NCBI GenBank assembly: GCA_942492795.1
Contig: OW818639.1
Location: 2,480,001-2,544,000 of the forward strand
Source: RGIG3178 sp942492795
GTDB lineage: Bacteria; Bacillota; Clostridia; Christensenellales; QAND01
Reading direction: 5' to 3'
DNA: 64,000 nt
The position numbers and the translations under genes are program-made. The notes under the pieces were generated by a model, which was not told the origin of the DNA, searched no databases, and was given only the letters and a program-made list of their open reading frames with translations. Of this stretch, positions 44,653-52,275 are shown piece after piece. Position 1 is the stretch's first letter. Every line of letters starts with the position of its first letter.

Positions 44653-47136
44653 TTAATATCCGGTGCCCGCGTCTATGATGCTTCCGTCTGTCGCATTGAT
44701 TGTCATATAATCAATCAAGCCCCCTTCTGCAGTATCGGTATTGTGGTCTTTGTATTGAACTTTTTCCGTCCCACAAAACTTCCAAGCAGGAACCATACGG
44801 TATACGCCGGGCTGATCTTTGATTGACAGCCGAACCATGCCAAGTTCAATTTTGGTGATGGTTATCGTTCCGGTCAGCATATTCATAATGTATTTTTGAT
44901 AATCCGAATTCTCAGGGGCCTGGCGAGAGAGCTTCTCCAGCTTGTATTCCGCAGACATCTGCTTTGTAAAAGCATCCAGAATACTATCAAAAGGCATAAG
45001 CTTGCCGCTGTCCACTCTTTGAACCTGTTTGGGCGGACTCTCCCAGCTGAAAGAATCAATCTGATCGTTGCGTATTATAATTCCGATGCTTTCCTCAACG
45101 TATACAGGCTCGTACCGATTGCCTGAAACTGGAACTGGAGCACTTATTGTAGGCACGCCGCTATATGTGCGCTGGAAACGAATGCTGTATCCCAACACCA
45201 CGGAATCATTTGTGTTCTGCGCTTTGACGGGCATGACTGAGGCAATCGCCATATTCTGAATTCCCAACCGATCCACCAAATCCTTCGCCATTTTTTCAGC
45301 ATCCTGCTGCGAGACAGCGGCGGGATTATACTTTGTATCTTTATCTGTATATGGCCCGAAGTAAGCAGGGTCGTATGGGTGAAGCACCTTGCTCTTTACG
45401 AAGGCAAATGCATTTCGTATAAAACTTTGTCCCTGGTAACTCCAAACATCGATCCTGCCGTAATAGCCGTTGCTTAATGTGGCGTCCAGGATTAGTCTTA
45501 GCCCGTTTTCATGTTCATCCAACAGTTGTTTTCCCTGCTCGTCGTTATCCTGCTTCCAACCATCGCTTTCCTGTTTATAGAAAGCCGGGTCTTCGTATGT
45601 CTTGATTGGAACAAACCGGAAATCCGATTGCATTGTCGTATAATGGTCGGGAGCGGTCTTAAGAAGCTGTTGATACGTCTTTATCCGGTTTGTAAACATT
45701 TCGGTTACTGCCGCGACCGTTTCCGGAATGCCAGAACGAAGTCCGTCTGACCGACTGTTCTCGGGGTCGGCAATCGCTTGCTGCAGTTCCAAAATCTTCG
45801 CCTGTATTTGGGATTTTGTCAGCGTGGTGCGCGGAGCATACGCGGTTTTGCCTTCAAAGAATACCTGAGCAGCTTTTTTTATGAAATCGGTCGTAATCTG
45901 GTCAGGCTCAATATCCACAACGGAATACTCTGTCTGGGGTGCCGTTACCGGTGCGTCTATATTTACCTTTACCCGGCTATCATTGGCTATGAAGGATGTT
46001 CTGACCGTTTGTGGCGCGTTGGTGGTTGTCAAAATGGTATTGGTGAACGTTGGATGACAGGCTGTCGTAAAACAAGCAATCAGCATGATAGCCAAAAGCA
46101 GAGCACATATTGTGACAGCTATTTTGGATTTCTTGCGCGGACGAAGCAACCGGGAAATCCGTTGCTTGAGTTTGCTATTATTTTCAAACAATGATGTGGT
46201 CAACGATGGGACAGAAGACGTTCTTATCTTGGAGAATCGCGCAGCTTCCAGAAGCGATTGGCTGTATTGCAAAGCCCCGTCTGCACTGCTCCAGCCTACA
46301 ACTTCTTGATCGCGACATACTTCAACATCGTCTTCGTAGCGCTTGTAGGCGATCCAAACCAACGGATTAAACCAGTGCAGTGCTCTGGCTGCAAGCCAAA
46401 TATAATGAAGCAGAATGTCATGGCGGCGGATATGAACCATTTCATGCAACATAATAGCGCCCAAGCTGTTTCTGTTCATATGCTTAATGAATTGTGAAGG
46501 GATTAGAATACGTGGTTTAAAATATCCGAAGATCGCCGAAGCATGGACAAAATCACATATGAGCACCATAATCTTCTTTTTAACGCCTAGCTCCTGGCTA
46601 TAACGCCGTATGATATCCAAGATTCCGATGTCTGTTACCGATTGACAGATGTTGAGTTTCTTACTAAAACGGTTCGCTTTCCGTATGAACAAGTTAAGCG
46701 TTGTGATCCCGCCTGCGATCCAGATTGCCACAAGTACGCTCCAAAGCGAAATGGTTTTAATGAAACCACCCGGTGTTTGCGTATCCGCTTTGTCGTTATC
46801 CGTTACTGTTGTTTGGGATGTCGTGTGATTCTCGCTTTGAGTATTTGTCTGTGGTATCTCAGGGTTGTTTGTCGCGGGGATTCCAGCGGCTGGCGGCTGG
46901 CTGATTGCCGCAGGCTCACGATAACCATTGTATGCTCGGATCGGGAAATTTACCAGTTGAACCGGACTGTCAAACGTCAGGGGGACACACAGGCGCATGA
47001 GCACCATTGCCCATAGCAGAAGCATCATAGATGGATTCAATCTTTTCGATAAACCGCGTCGTACAAGCAGCACTATCCCGATCATCACCGAGGCCACAAA
47101 ACTCATCTCAAAAAGCAGTTTCAATATATCCGTCAT
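44653..47136 (-). CDS. BlaR1-like M56 membrane metallopeptidase with a non-penicillin-binding C-terminal domain
   Basis: 827 residues. An N-terminal M56 part has four predicted helices (about 5-27, 36-55, 128-150, and one near 345-362) and the zinc motif HEMVH at 231-235 in MLHEMVHIRRHD. The ~450-residue extracytoplasmic part after the last helix has no SxxK or KTG motifs; it resembles the DUF6034-type domains found on clostridial M56 proteins. It probably senses an extracellular signal and cleaves the BlaI-type repressor encoded directly upstream (its ATG abuts that stop). Beta-lactam sensing is not supported. Confidence 0.88.
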   Translation of the reverse strand: MTDILKLLFEMSFVASVMIGIVLLVRRGLSKRLNPSMMLLLWAMVLMRLCVPLTFDSPVQLVNFPIRAYNGYREPAAISQPPAAGIPATNNPEIPQTNTQSENHTTSQTTVTDNDKADTQTPGGFIKTISLWSVLVAIWIAGGITTLNLFIRKANRFSKKLNICQSVTDIGILDIIRRYSQELGVKKKIMVLICDFVHASAIFGYFKPRILIPSQFIKHMNRNSLGAIMLHEMVHIRRHDILLHYIWLAARALHWFNPLVWIAYKRYEDDVEVCRDQEVVGWSSADGALQYSQSLLEAARFSKIRTSSVPSLTTSLFENNSKLKQRISRLLRPRKKSKIAVTICALLLAIMLIACFTTACHPTFTNTILTTTNAPQTVRTSFIANDSRVKVNIDAPVTAPQTEYSVVDIEPDQITTDFIKKAAQVFFEGKTAYAPRTTLTKSQIQAKILELQQAIADPENSRSDGLRSGIPETVAAVTEMFTNRIKTYQQLLKTAPDHYTTMQSDFRFVPIKTYEDPAFYKQESDGWKQDNDEQGKQLLDEHENGLRLILDATLSNGYYGRIDVWSYQGQSFIRNAFAFVKSKVLHPYDPAYFGPYTDKDTKYNPAAVSQQDAEKMAKDLVDRLGIQNMAIASVMPVKAQNTNDSVVLGYSIRFQRTYSGVPTISAPVPVSGNRYEPVYVEESIGIIIRNDQIDSFSWESPPKQVQRVDSGKLMPFDSILDAFTKQMSAEYKLEKLSRQAPENSDYQKYIMNMLTGTITITKIELGMVRLSIKDQPGVYRMVPAWKFCGTEKVQYKDHNTDTAEGGLIDYMTINATDGSIIDAGTGY

Positions 47137-47523
47137 TTACTCCACCTCTTTGTTTCGCACACGCCGAATCAGTTGCTCCAGTTCGTTCAGATCAGCATCC
47201 GAAATCTCCTCTTTCTGTATGATCCCGGCGACCATATGCGACAATGATCCATAGTACCGGTTTAATATACTTCCGGTCTTATCGGCTGCATACTCTTCCC
47301 TTGAGATGACGGGATAATAAAGATATGTCCGCTTATTGACTTCCTTTGTACCGACAAGCCCCTTTTCCACAAGACGAATCAAATAGGTACGCACGGTCTG
47401 CCGCGACCAATTAAGCTTATCCTCGATTTCTTTGAGTATTGCCGCACTGCTGCGTTCGCCTTCCCGCCAGAGTATCTCCATGATAATGCTGTCTGCTTCT
47501 GACAGATTTGAGTATTTGCTCAT
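47137..47523 (-). CDS. BlaI/MecI family transcriptional repressor
   Basis: A 128-residue winged-helix repressor. Family features: SEADSIIMEILWREGERSSAAIL, the recognition helix SRQTVRTYLIRLVEKGLV at about 49-66, the wing with KRTYLYYPVISREEY, and a C-terminal dimerisation helix pair. Co-transcribed with the M56 gene with no gap. Two operator-like dyads over its promoter indicate autoregulation of the pair. It is the probable proteolytic target of the M56 partner (family knowledge). Confidence 0.93.
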   Translation of the reverse strand: MSKYSNLSEADSIIMEILWREGERSSAAILKEIEDKLNWSRQTVRTYLIRLVEKGLVGTKEVNKRTYLYYPVISREEYAADKTGSILNRYYGSLSHMVAGIIQKEEISDADLNELEQLIRRVRNKEVE

Positions 47524-47547
47524 GCTAGCACCTCAGTCCCTTTATTC

Positions 47548-47564
47548 GACGTAACATTTACGTC
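47548..47564. promoter_or_regulatory. BlaI-type operator 1
   Basis: GACGTAA-CAT-TTACGTC, perfect 7-bp dyad, about 25 bp upstream of the repressor start and downstream of the likely -10. Confidence 0.7.
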
Positions 47565-47572
47565 TTTAATTA

Positions 47573-47600
47573 GACTACATCTATACGTCTATTCTGTCAA
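47573..47600 (-). promoter_or_regulatory. BlaI-type operator 2 and -35 box
   Basis: TTGACA on the minus strand (complement of 47595-47600), followed by a second, imperfect site at 47573-47589 that begins GAC and ends ACGTC. It starts 25 bp from operator 1. Together they bracket the promoter of the repressor/M56 pair. Confidence 0.6.
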
Positions 47601-47783
47601 GTGATTTTTTATATTTAATACTTGTTTTTATACCGGTGTGATTGATTGCATATTCATTGGTTCTGCCGCCCCTGTATGGATGTTCGTTGCAGGCACATCC
47701 AACGCCTTGAAACTGGCATATTTTGATGGCTGTTCTAAGATTGAAACTATTGTATGATTGTACACGGGATGGGAGTGAGGGCT

Positions 47784-48125
47784 ATGCAAATTGATCAAAT
47801 GGAGAAAAGGCCAGGGTATCTTGCCTGTTTTATCCGGTACGGGTTTTTTGTTTTGTTTGCGGTCATTCTGTATGCTCTGAAAATGGCGGGCGCGTCACGA
47901 AATGTCATCATAGGCGTTTTTGGGAGCATGCTGCTGGTGTACGGAGTGTATTTCATGTTGGGATTGCAGTTTAAATTCAAGCACTTGTACAAGGCAGTGC
48001 ACAATGTGTACTACCATACATCGCAATATGATGCCAAGCGTTTGGATAAGGATATAAAAATCAACGGCGTTTTTTATGCGGCCATCGGCATCGTCGGCGC
48101 CATCGCGCTGTATTTCAGGCTCTAG
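47784..48125 (+). CDS. Small uncharacterised membrane protein (113 aa)
   Basis: Residues about 13-33 (CFIRYGFFVLFAVILYAL), 42-60 and 93-112 are hydrophobic, so it has two or three helices, with a short basic/aromatic loop (FKFKHLYKAVHNVYYHTSQY) between the second and third. I do not recognise the family. The ATG at 47784 follows GGGAGTGAGG. It is a single gene divergent from the BlaI gene with its own terminator. Confidence 0.7.
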   Translation: MQIDQMEKRPGYLACFIRYGFFVLFAVILYALKMAGASRNVIIGVFGSMLLVYGVYFMLGLQFKFKHLYKAVHNVYYHTSQYDAKRLDKDIKINGVFYAAIGIVGAIALYFRL

Positions 48126-48139
48126 CCGCATGATTGATT

Positions 48140-48167
48140 TGCACCCGCAAGGGTGCATTTTTTTATT
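48140..48167 (+). terminator. Intrinsic terminator after the small membrane protein gene
   Basis: TGCACCC at 48140-48146, loop GCAA, GGGTGCA at 48151-48157, then T7. Confidence 0.9.
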
Positions 48168-48384
48168 GTTTTTGTTTGTCAAGCCGGATATAGGTCGTTT
48201 TTCATTTCATCGGAGATCTGATTTCACCTCTTTTGCGATGCATCAAATCGATGCGCATTGTGACGCGCATACATAATCCTATTGTAAAAAAATGTCCGGC
48301 AATGTAGGATTCAATCAAAGGGTTCGGATCCGGCGGGATCAGTGTGCAATGGATGTTCACAATTCTGTTTTAAGGAGACTTCCG

Positions 48385-48714
48385 ATGAACTATGTAAAGG
48401 CAGCCAAAACGGACGAGTTGCTCGCTACCGGCAAGAAGAAAGTAACCTTGGGCGACAAGGTTATACTTCTGGCAAAAGTCGGCTTTGACTATTATGCCGT
48501 TGACAATACCTGCACGCATATGGGCGGATCGCTCTACGACGGTGTGCTTGACGGCAACCAGATAAAATGCCCCAGGCACGGTTCGATCTACGATGTGACC
48601 AACGGCAAAGTGGCGCAGCGGGGCACGCTGCTGTTTATCAAGGTCAAGGTTTCCGATTTGACAAGCTATCCCGTGAAAGTGGAAGGAAACGATATCCTCA
48701 TCGGCATCGAATGA
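48385..48714 (+). CDS. Rieske-type [2Fe-2S] ferredoxin-like protein
   Basis: A 109-residue soluble single-domain Rieske protein. The cluster ligands are Cys43-x-His45 in NTCTHMGG and Cys62-x2-His65 in KCPRHGSIYD, with a normal 16-residue spacing. It resembles the small ferredoxin components of dioxygenase or nitrite-reductase systems. The start at 48385 has AAGGAG upstream; a longer frame adds an unrelated N-terminus. It converges on the minus-strand redox gene run and is the only plus-strand member; electron partner unknown. Confidence 0.9.
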   Translation: MNYVKAAKTDELLATGKKKVTLGDKVILLAKVGFDYYAVDNTCTHMGGSLYDGVLDGNQIKCPRHGSIYDVTNGKVAQRGTLLFIKVKVSDLTSYPVKVEGNDILIGIE

Positions 48715-48818
48715 ACCGCTGAAATCTTCAAAAAAACGAATATGACCGCAGGTATGATGTTCCATCATTGCCAACGGCCATATCGCTCTGTCAACTCTTA
48801 TATTGTTTGATCGTCAGC

Positions 48819-49148
48819 TTACCATTTGCCCCTTGCCACATGGCCGGCAATTTCGGCTTTGCTTCGTTGCTTGAGGACCCAAGCCTCCGCATGCGCCTGC
48901 TTGAACAACGCGACACAAGGCGGGTCGAGATTGATGTCTATACCCTCTTTTGCAAGATCCTTGATCTTCATCGCGAGTTGGATGATCTCCGCGTGGATAT
49001 CATTGGTGCGGTCCGAATCGAACACTTTTTTCGCATCCGCTTCGGCTAAAACCGCATATTTTTCTTTCGGCGACCCGCATTTCGGGCAGACTTCGGGTGC
49101 CTCGTCCCCCTGGTGCATAAAACCGCAAACAGAACATTTCCACAGCAT
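48819..49148 (-). CDS. Rubredoxin-like domain protein (split rubrerythrin partner)
   Basis: 109 residues. The N-terminal rubredoxin-type iron site is Cys5-x2-Cys8 and Cys21-x2-Cys24 (KCSVCGF, VCPKCGSP), the kind found at the end of rubrerythrins. A C-terminal helical extension has no domain I recognise. It lies 58 bp downstream of the ferritin-like gene, so the two could form a two-protein rubrerythrin with electrons passing from this rubredoxin to the diiron centre. The ATG at 49148 has AAGGGGAAA upstream. Confidence 0.85.
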   Translation of the reverse strand: MLWKCSVCGFMHQGDEAPEVCPKCGSPKEKYAVLAEADAKKVFDSDRTNDIHAEIIQLAMKIKDLAKEGIDINLDPPCVALFKQAHAEAWVLKQRSKAEIAGHVARGKW

Positions 49149-49206
49149 GGCTATTTCCCCTTTCAAAATTTGTATCATTGTTATTTCAGCATTGTGATGC
49201 CAAAAA

Positions 49207-49692
49207 TCAGTACTCGCCCCTGCGCCCGAATTCGGCGGATTCGACCCATTGCTCTGCATTTTTGAGCAGGAAGACCAGCTTCTCGATAAACTCGTAATGA
49301 AGCTTTTCCTGTCCGATCAGGTACTCAAACAGTTTCTTCTCGCCATCCTCCGTTGCGTCGGATAAAAAGCCCGTATAGAGGTTGATGCTTTGCTCTTCCA
49401 TATCCAGCGCTACGGTATAAAAATCGCGCTGGCTGAGAACCGCTTTGTCCTCGCGCTTGATATCGCCGATGTCCGCAAATATATTCCTGGCGCTTTCAAG
49501 CAGGTGCGAATCCTTCAATTCATACGCCAACCCCTTGAGTTTATGGCTTAAAACCAGCGCATGGTTTTTTTCGTCTTCCGCGAGCATATAACATACCGTA
49601 TACAAGCTGTTGTTTTCATTGAGCATAGCCTGCTCGCGGTAGTATTTTTCCCCGTCTGTTTCCTGTTTGATCGCAAATTCCAACGTATTCAT
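49207..49692 (-). CDS. Ferritin-like (rubrerythrin-type) diiron protein
   Basis: 161 residues, a four-helix ferritin-like fold without a fused rubredoxin domain. Likely diiron ligands: Glu11 in KQETDGEKYY, Glu41-x2-His44 in EDEKNHA, Glu99/Glu100 in DMEEQSI, and Glu129-x2-His132 in QEKLHYEF. Such proteins reduce peroxide in anaerobes. The rubredoxin-like gene follows directly, and the IscU-like gene precedes it with the gene ends nearly touching (the frames overlap only if a longer start is used). The ATG at 49692 follows AAAGGGGAAAA. Confidence 0.88.
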   Translation of the reverse strand: MNTLEFAIKQETDGEKYYREQAMLNENNSLYTVCYMLAEDEKNHALVLSHKLKGLAYELKDSHLLESARNIFADIGDIKREDKAVLSQRDFYTVALDMEEQSINLYTGFLSDATEDGEKKLFEYLIGQEKLHYEFIEKLVFLLKNAEQWVESAEFGRRGEY

Positions 49693-49720
49693 ATGTTTTC
49701 CCCTTTCCGTGTGGTCCTCC

Positions 49721-50356
49721 TTATTGGGCAAACTCGACGTTCACCGACTTGACATCCCATAGGGTCTCCACCTTTTCTTTGACTTCTTCTTTGATCGTTG
49801 CGGCAAACTGGTGATCCTCGTTCAGATCGACCGTGATTTTAACATTGCCGTCTTTGACTTCGATGTCCTTGACCATATCGGTGGCAACCATATCCAGCCC
49901 CTTCATCGGATTCATCACGCGCGTGAGCCTCCGTCGAACAACTTCGGGCGTCGTCACTTCGCGCTCACTCGTCAGACCGTGTTTCTCTTCGTAGTTTTGG
50001 ATGGCGCCGCGCAGCCCTTCGACCGCCAGAACCGAACAATGCGCTTTGATTGCCGGCAATCCGCCCAGCGCGCCGGATGCTTCCTGCCAGGTAATTTTCT
50101 TGGCTTCGGCAATGGTTTTTCCCTTTGCCAGATCGGTGATGATGGAAGCCGTAGCGATGTTGGACGCGCAGCCGTAGGATTCGAATTTGATGTCTGTGAT
50201 CACAGTTGTCTTTTCATCGACCGTGATGTATACGGATACCATATCGCCGCATGCCGGGCTGCCCTCGGTCGCCTTGCCGTCGGGATTTTCGATGTTGCCG
50301 ACGTTGTGCGGATTCCTGAAATGTTCCAGAACCGTTGCGTTGTACGGAAAAGCCAT
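49721..50356 (-). CDS. IscU/NifU-type Fe-S scaffold fused to a MIP18/DUF59-like domain
   Basis: 211 residues. The N-terminal ~125 residues are IscU/NifU-like with the three scaffold cysteines and Asp: Cys36 and Asp38 (PACGDM), Cys63 (YGCASN), Cys107 (KAHCSVL). The C-terminal part from about 143 (RRLTRVMNPMKGLDMVA, KDIEVKDGNVKITVDL, VKSVNVEF) has the pattern of MIP18/DUF59 domains, not the CxxC Nfu domain of NifU; the usual DUF59 cysteine is absent. The gene starts one base after the stop of the NifS-like gene. It presumably assembles or receives clusters with the neighbouring NifS-like protein. Confidence 0.88.
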   Translation of the reverse strand: MAFPYNATVLEHFRNPHNVGNIENPDGKATEGSPACGDMVSVYITVDEKTTVITDIKFESYGCASNIATASIITDLAKGKTIAEAKKITWQEASGALGGLPAIKAHCSVLAVEGLRGAIQNYEEKHGLTSEREVTTPEVVRRRLTRVMNPMKGLDMVATDMVKDIEVKDGNVKITVDLNEDHQFAATIKEEVKEKVETLWDVKSVNVEFAQ

Positions 50357-50357
50357 G

Positions 50358-51533
50358 TTACCTACCTCCTTGTTTTCCTAACGGGCTGATGGCTCGCAGA
50401 TCCTTGACGATTTTCTCGAGCTTTTCAACGACAAAATCCACTTCTTCCGCTGTGTTGTAACGTCCGAACGTAAAGCGGATGGAACCGTGCGCCCGTTCGT
50501 GGTCGCCCCCGATTCCCATGATCACGTGACTTCCCTCCAGAGACCGGGAAAAGCATGCCGAACCCGTACTGACCGCAATCCCGTAGAAATCCAAATGAAG
50601 CGTGATGGATTCGCCTTCGACATAGTGGAAGGTTATATTCGCGTTTTGCGGCAGTCTTTTGGTCGGATGGCCGTTTAGTACCACGTCGGGTATCCTGTCA
50701 AAAACCCGTTCGATCAACCTGTCCCGAAGCCCCTGCAAACGCATATTCTCCGATGGAGACATCAGTTCCGCCGCTTTGGCAAAGCCGACGGCTCCGGGTA
50801 TGTTCTCTGTACCCGCCCGTTTGTCGAACTCCTGAAATCCGCCGTCCATGATTTTGGAAAGTGCGGTGCCTTTGCGGACAAAAAGAGCGCCGATCCCCTT
50901 GGGGCCGTGGATGGTGTGCGCGGACAGCGTGATAAGATCCACCTTTATCTTGTTGACGTCCAGCGGGATTCTGGTGAAGGTATGCGTCGCGTCCGTATGG
51001 AACAATACACCTTTGTCACGGCAGATATTTCCGATCCGTTCGATATCCTGAACGGTGCCGATTTCCTGATTGGCATGCTGAACGGACACAAGGATCGTCT
51101 GGTCGGTTATCCGCTTTGCAAGTTCCTCCGGATCGATTTGCCCGAATTCATCCACGGGCAGCGTATCCACTTTGAAGCCCTGCTTTTCAAGCGCTCTCGC
51201 GCTGAAAAGAACCGGAAAATCCTCAATGGCGGAGACGATGACGTGTTTGCCTTTTTTATTGCCAAGCGCAAGCGCTGCGCCTTTGATGGCCAAATTGCTC
51301 GACTCGGTATCCCCGGAAGTAAAGAGCAGCTCCTCGGGTTGGGCGCCGAGCATACCGGCAAGCCGCTCCCGCGCGGATCCGAGGATCTCCCGGACCTCCA
51401 ACCCCTGAGAATAACCGAATTCCGAAGTGGCCACCGCATAGTTTTCAAAAAAGCAGGGGGTCATCTCGTCCAGAACCTGTTCATCCAGCCTGGTAGCCGC
51501 TGCGTTGTCCAAGTAAATCGCTTTGTTGGCCAT
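50358..51533 (-). CDS. NifS/IscS-like protein lacking the PLP lysine
   Basis: 391 residues, alignable along its length with group I cysteine desulfurases (YLDNAAATR, FTSGDTES, HANQEIGT, GPKGIGALFVRKG, RAGTENIPG, RFTFGRYNT). The cysteine loop VSTGSACFS keeps Cys327. The PLP pocket does not: the Schiff-base lysine of SAHK is Thr207 (SAHTIHGPKG), the ring-stacking His is Asp105 (SAIEDFPV), and the Gln contacting PLP is His184 (DATHTF); Asp181 remains. It therefore probably cannot take sulfur from cysteine. It sits between IscU- and DsrE/TusA-like genes, suggesting a persulfide carrier or scaffold role (inference). The reading frame is intact, so it is not simple decay. Start behind GAGGTG. Confidence 0.9.
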   Translation of the reverse strand: MANKAIYLDNAAATRLDEQVLDEMTPCFFENYAVATSEFGYSQGLEVREILGSARERLAGMLGAQPEELLFTSGDTESSNLAIKGAALALGNKKGKHVIVSAIEDFPVLFSARALEKQGFKVDTLPVDEFGQIDPEELAKRITDQTILVSVQHANQEIGTVQDIERIGNICRDKGVLFHTDATHTFTRIPLDVNKIKVDLITLSAHTIHGPKGIGALFVRKGTALSKIMDGGFQEFDKRAGTENIPGAVGFAKAAELMSPSENMRLQGLRDRLIERVFDRIPDVVLNGHPTKRLPQNANITFHYVEGESITLHLDFYGIAVSTGSACFSRSLEGSHVIMGIGGDHERAHGSIRFTFGRYNTAEEVDFVVEKLEKIVKDLRAISPLGKQGGR

Positions 51534-51545
51534 GCCTGTTCACCT

Positions 51546-51965
51546 CTATATGAATAATGTGATCGACGATTCCCTGGCTTCCTGGATATAGGTACCCACC
51601 GCGCCGTAGTCCGTGATCAGGTTTTCTTTGAGCTCCGATGCCTTAACGCCCATGATCTCCATCGTCATTTCACAGGCGATGATCTTTCCGCCCAGCTCTT
51701 TGAAATCGCTCAAAAGACGGTCCAGCCCGGCGACGTTCGCTTTTTTCATGCGGCTTTTGATCATAGCCTTGCCGAGTCCGAGCATGTTCATCTTGGAAAG
51801 CGGCCCTTTGTTCAGGCCGTCTTTTTTCAGCCGCAGCAGTCCCCAGAACGTAAAGTACAAGGAGGCTTCCATGCCCATTGCCAATGCGCCGTTGGCTACG
51901 ATTAAGGCGCTGTATATCTTATCCATGTCCCCGCTGTGAACAATGATTGTCGCTTTGTCGCTCAT
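51546..51965 (-). CDS. DsrE/DsrF/DrsH-like sulfur-relay protein
   Basis: 139 residues, single DsrE-fold domain. N-terminal ATIIVHSGDMDKIYSALIVANG and the pattern AMGMEASLYFTFWGLLRLKK are typical of the DsrE-like proteins of anaerobes; Cys98 in KIIACEMTMEIMGV is the likely persulfide site. These proteins pass sulfane sulfur with TusA. It lies 12 bp upstream of the NifS-like gene and 39 bp downstream of the TusA-like gene, so the sulfur-carrier genes are adjacent and co-directional. Confidence 0.92.
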   Translation of the reverse strand: MSDKATIIVHSGDMDKIYSALIVANGALAMGMEASLYFTFWGLLRLKKDGLNKGPLSKMNMLGLGKAMIKSRMKKANVAGLDRLLSDFKELGGKIIACEMTMEIMGVKASELKENLITDYGAVGTYIQEARESSITLFI

Positions 51966-52004
51966 TATATATACCTTCTTTCCTGCGATGGGATGACGGG
52001 ATGC

Positions 52005-52226
52005 TCATTTTTGCAGCACGATTTTCCAATCGTTGCCCGAAATTTCATCGCTGATTATCCTGACGGACAAGGCTTCCGCCGCCATCGGTATTTCTTTGCG
52101 GGACGCCGGATTGTCGCCGACAATTTCGACAAAATCTCCTTGCGCCGCCCTTTTAAGCGCTTTTCTTGTCTCCACCAGCGGCACCGGACAAGTTTGTCCC
52201 CGTACGTCCACCTTAATTTCTGCCAT
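52005..52226 (-). CDS. TusA/SirA-like sulfur carrier protein
   Basis: 73 residues of the TusA (YeeD/SirA) family with the CPxP motif: Cys13 in RGQTCPVPLVET carries a persulfide. The remainder, VEIVGDNPASRKEIP, matches the family's second strand-helix. The start at 52226 sits behind AAGGAGGAAAAG; a GTG 18 bp upstream overlaps the binding site. It is next to the DsrE-like gene, a frequent pairing for sulfane sulfur transfer. Confidence 0.94.
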   Translation of the reverse strand: MAEIKVDVRGQTCPVPLVETRKALKRAAQGDFVEIVGDNPASRKEIPMAAEALSVRIISDEISGNDWKIVLQK

Positions 52227-52275
52227 AATCTTTTCCTCCTTCACTCCTGCGCAAACAGAAACGCAGTTCCTGGTA

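Noticed and set aside
50358..51533. Calling the NifS-like gene a pseudogene because the PLP lysine is missing
   Set aside because: The frame is uninterrupted, other family blocks are well kept, translation signals are good, and the pocket changes are concerted.
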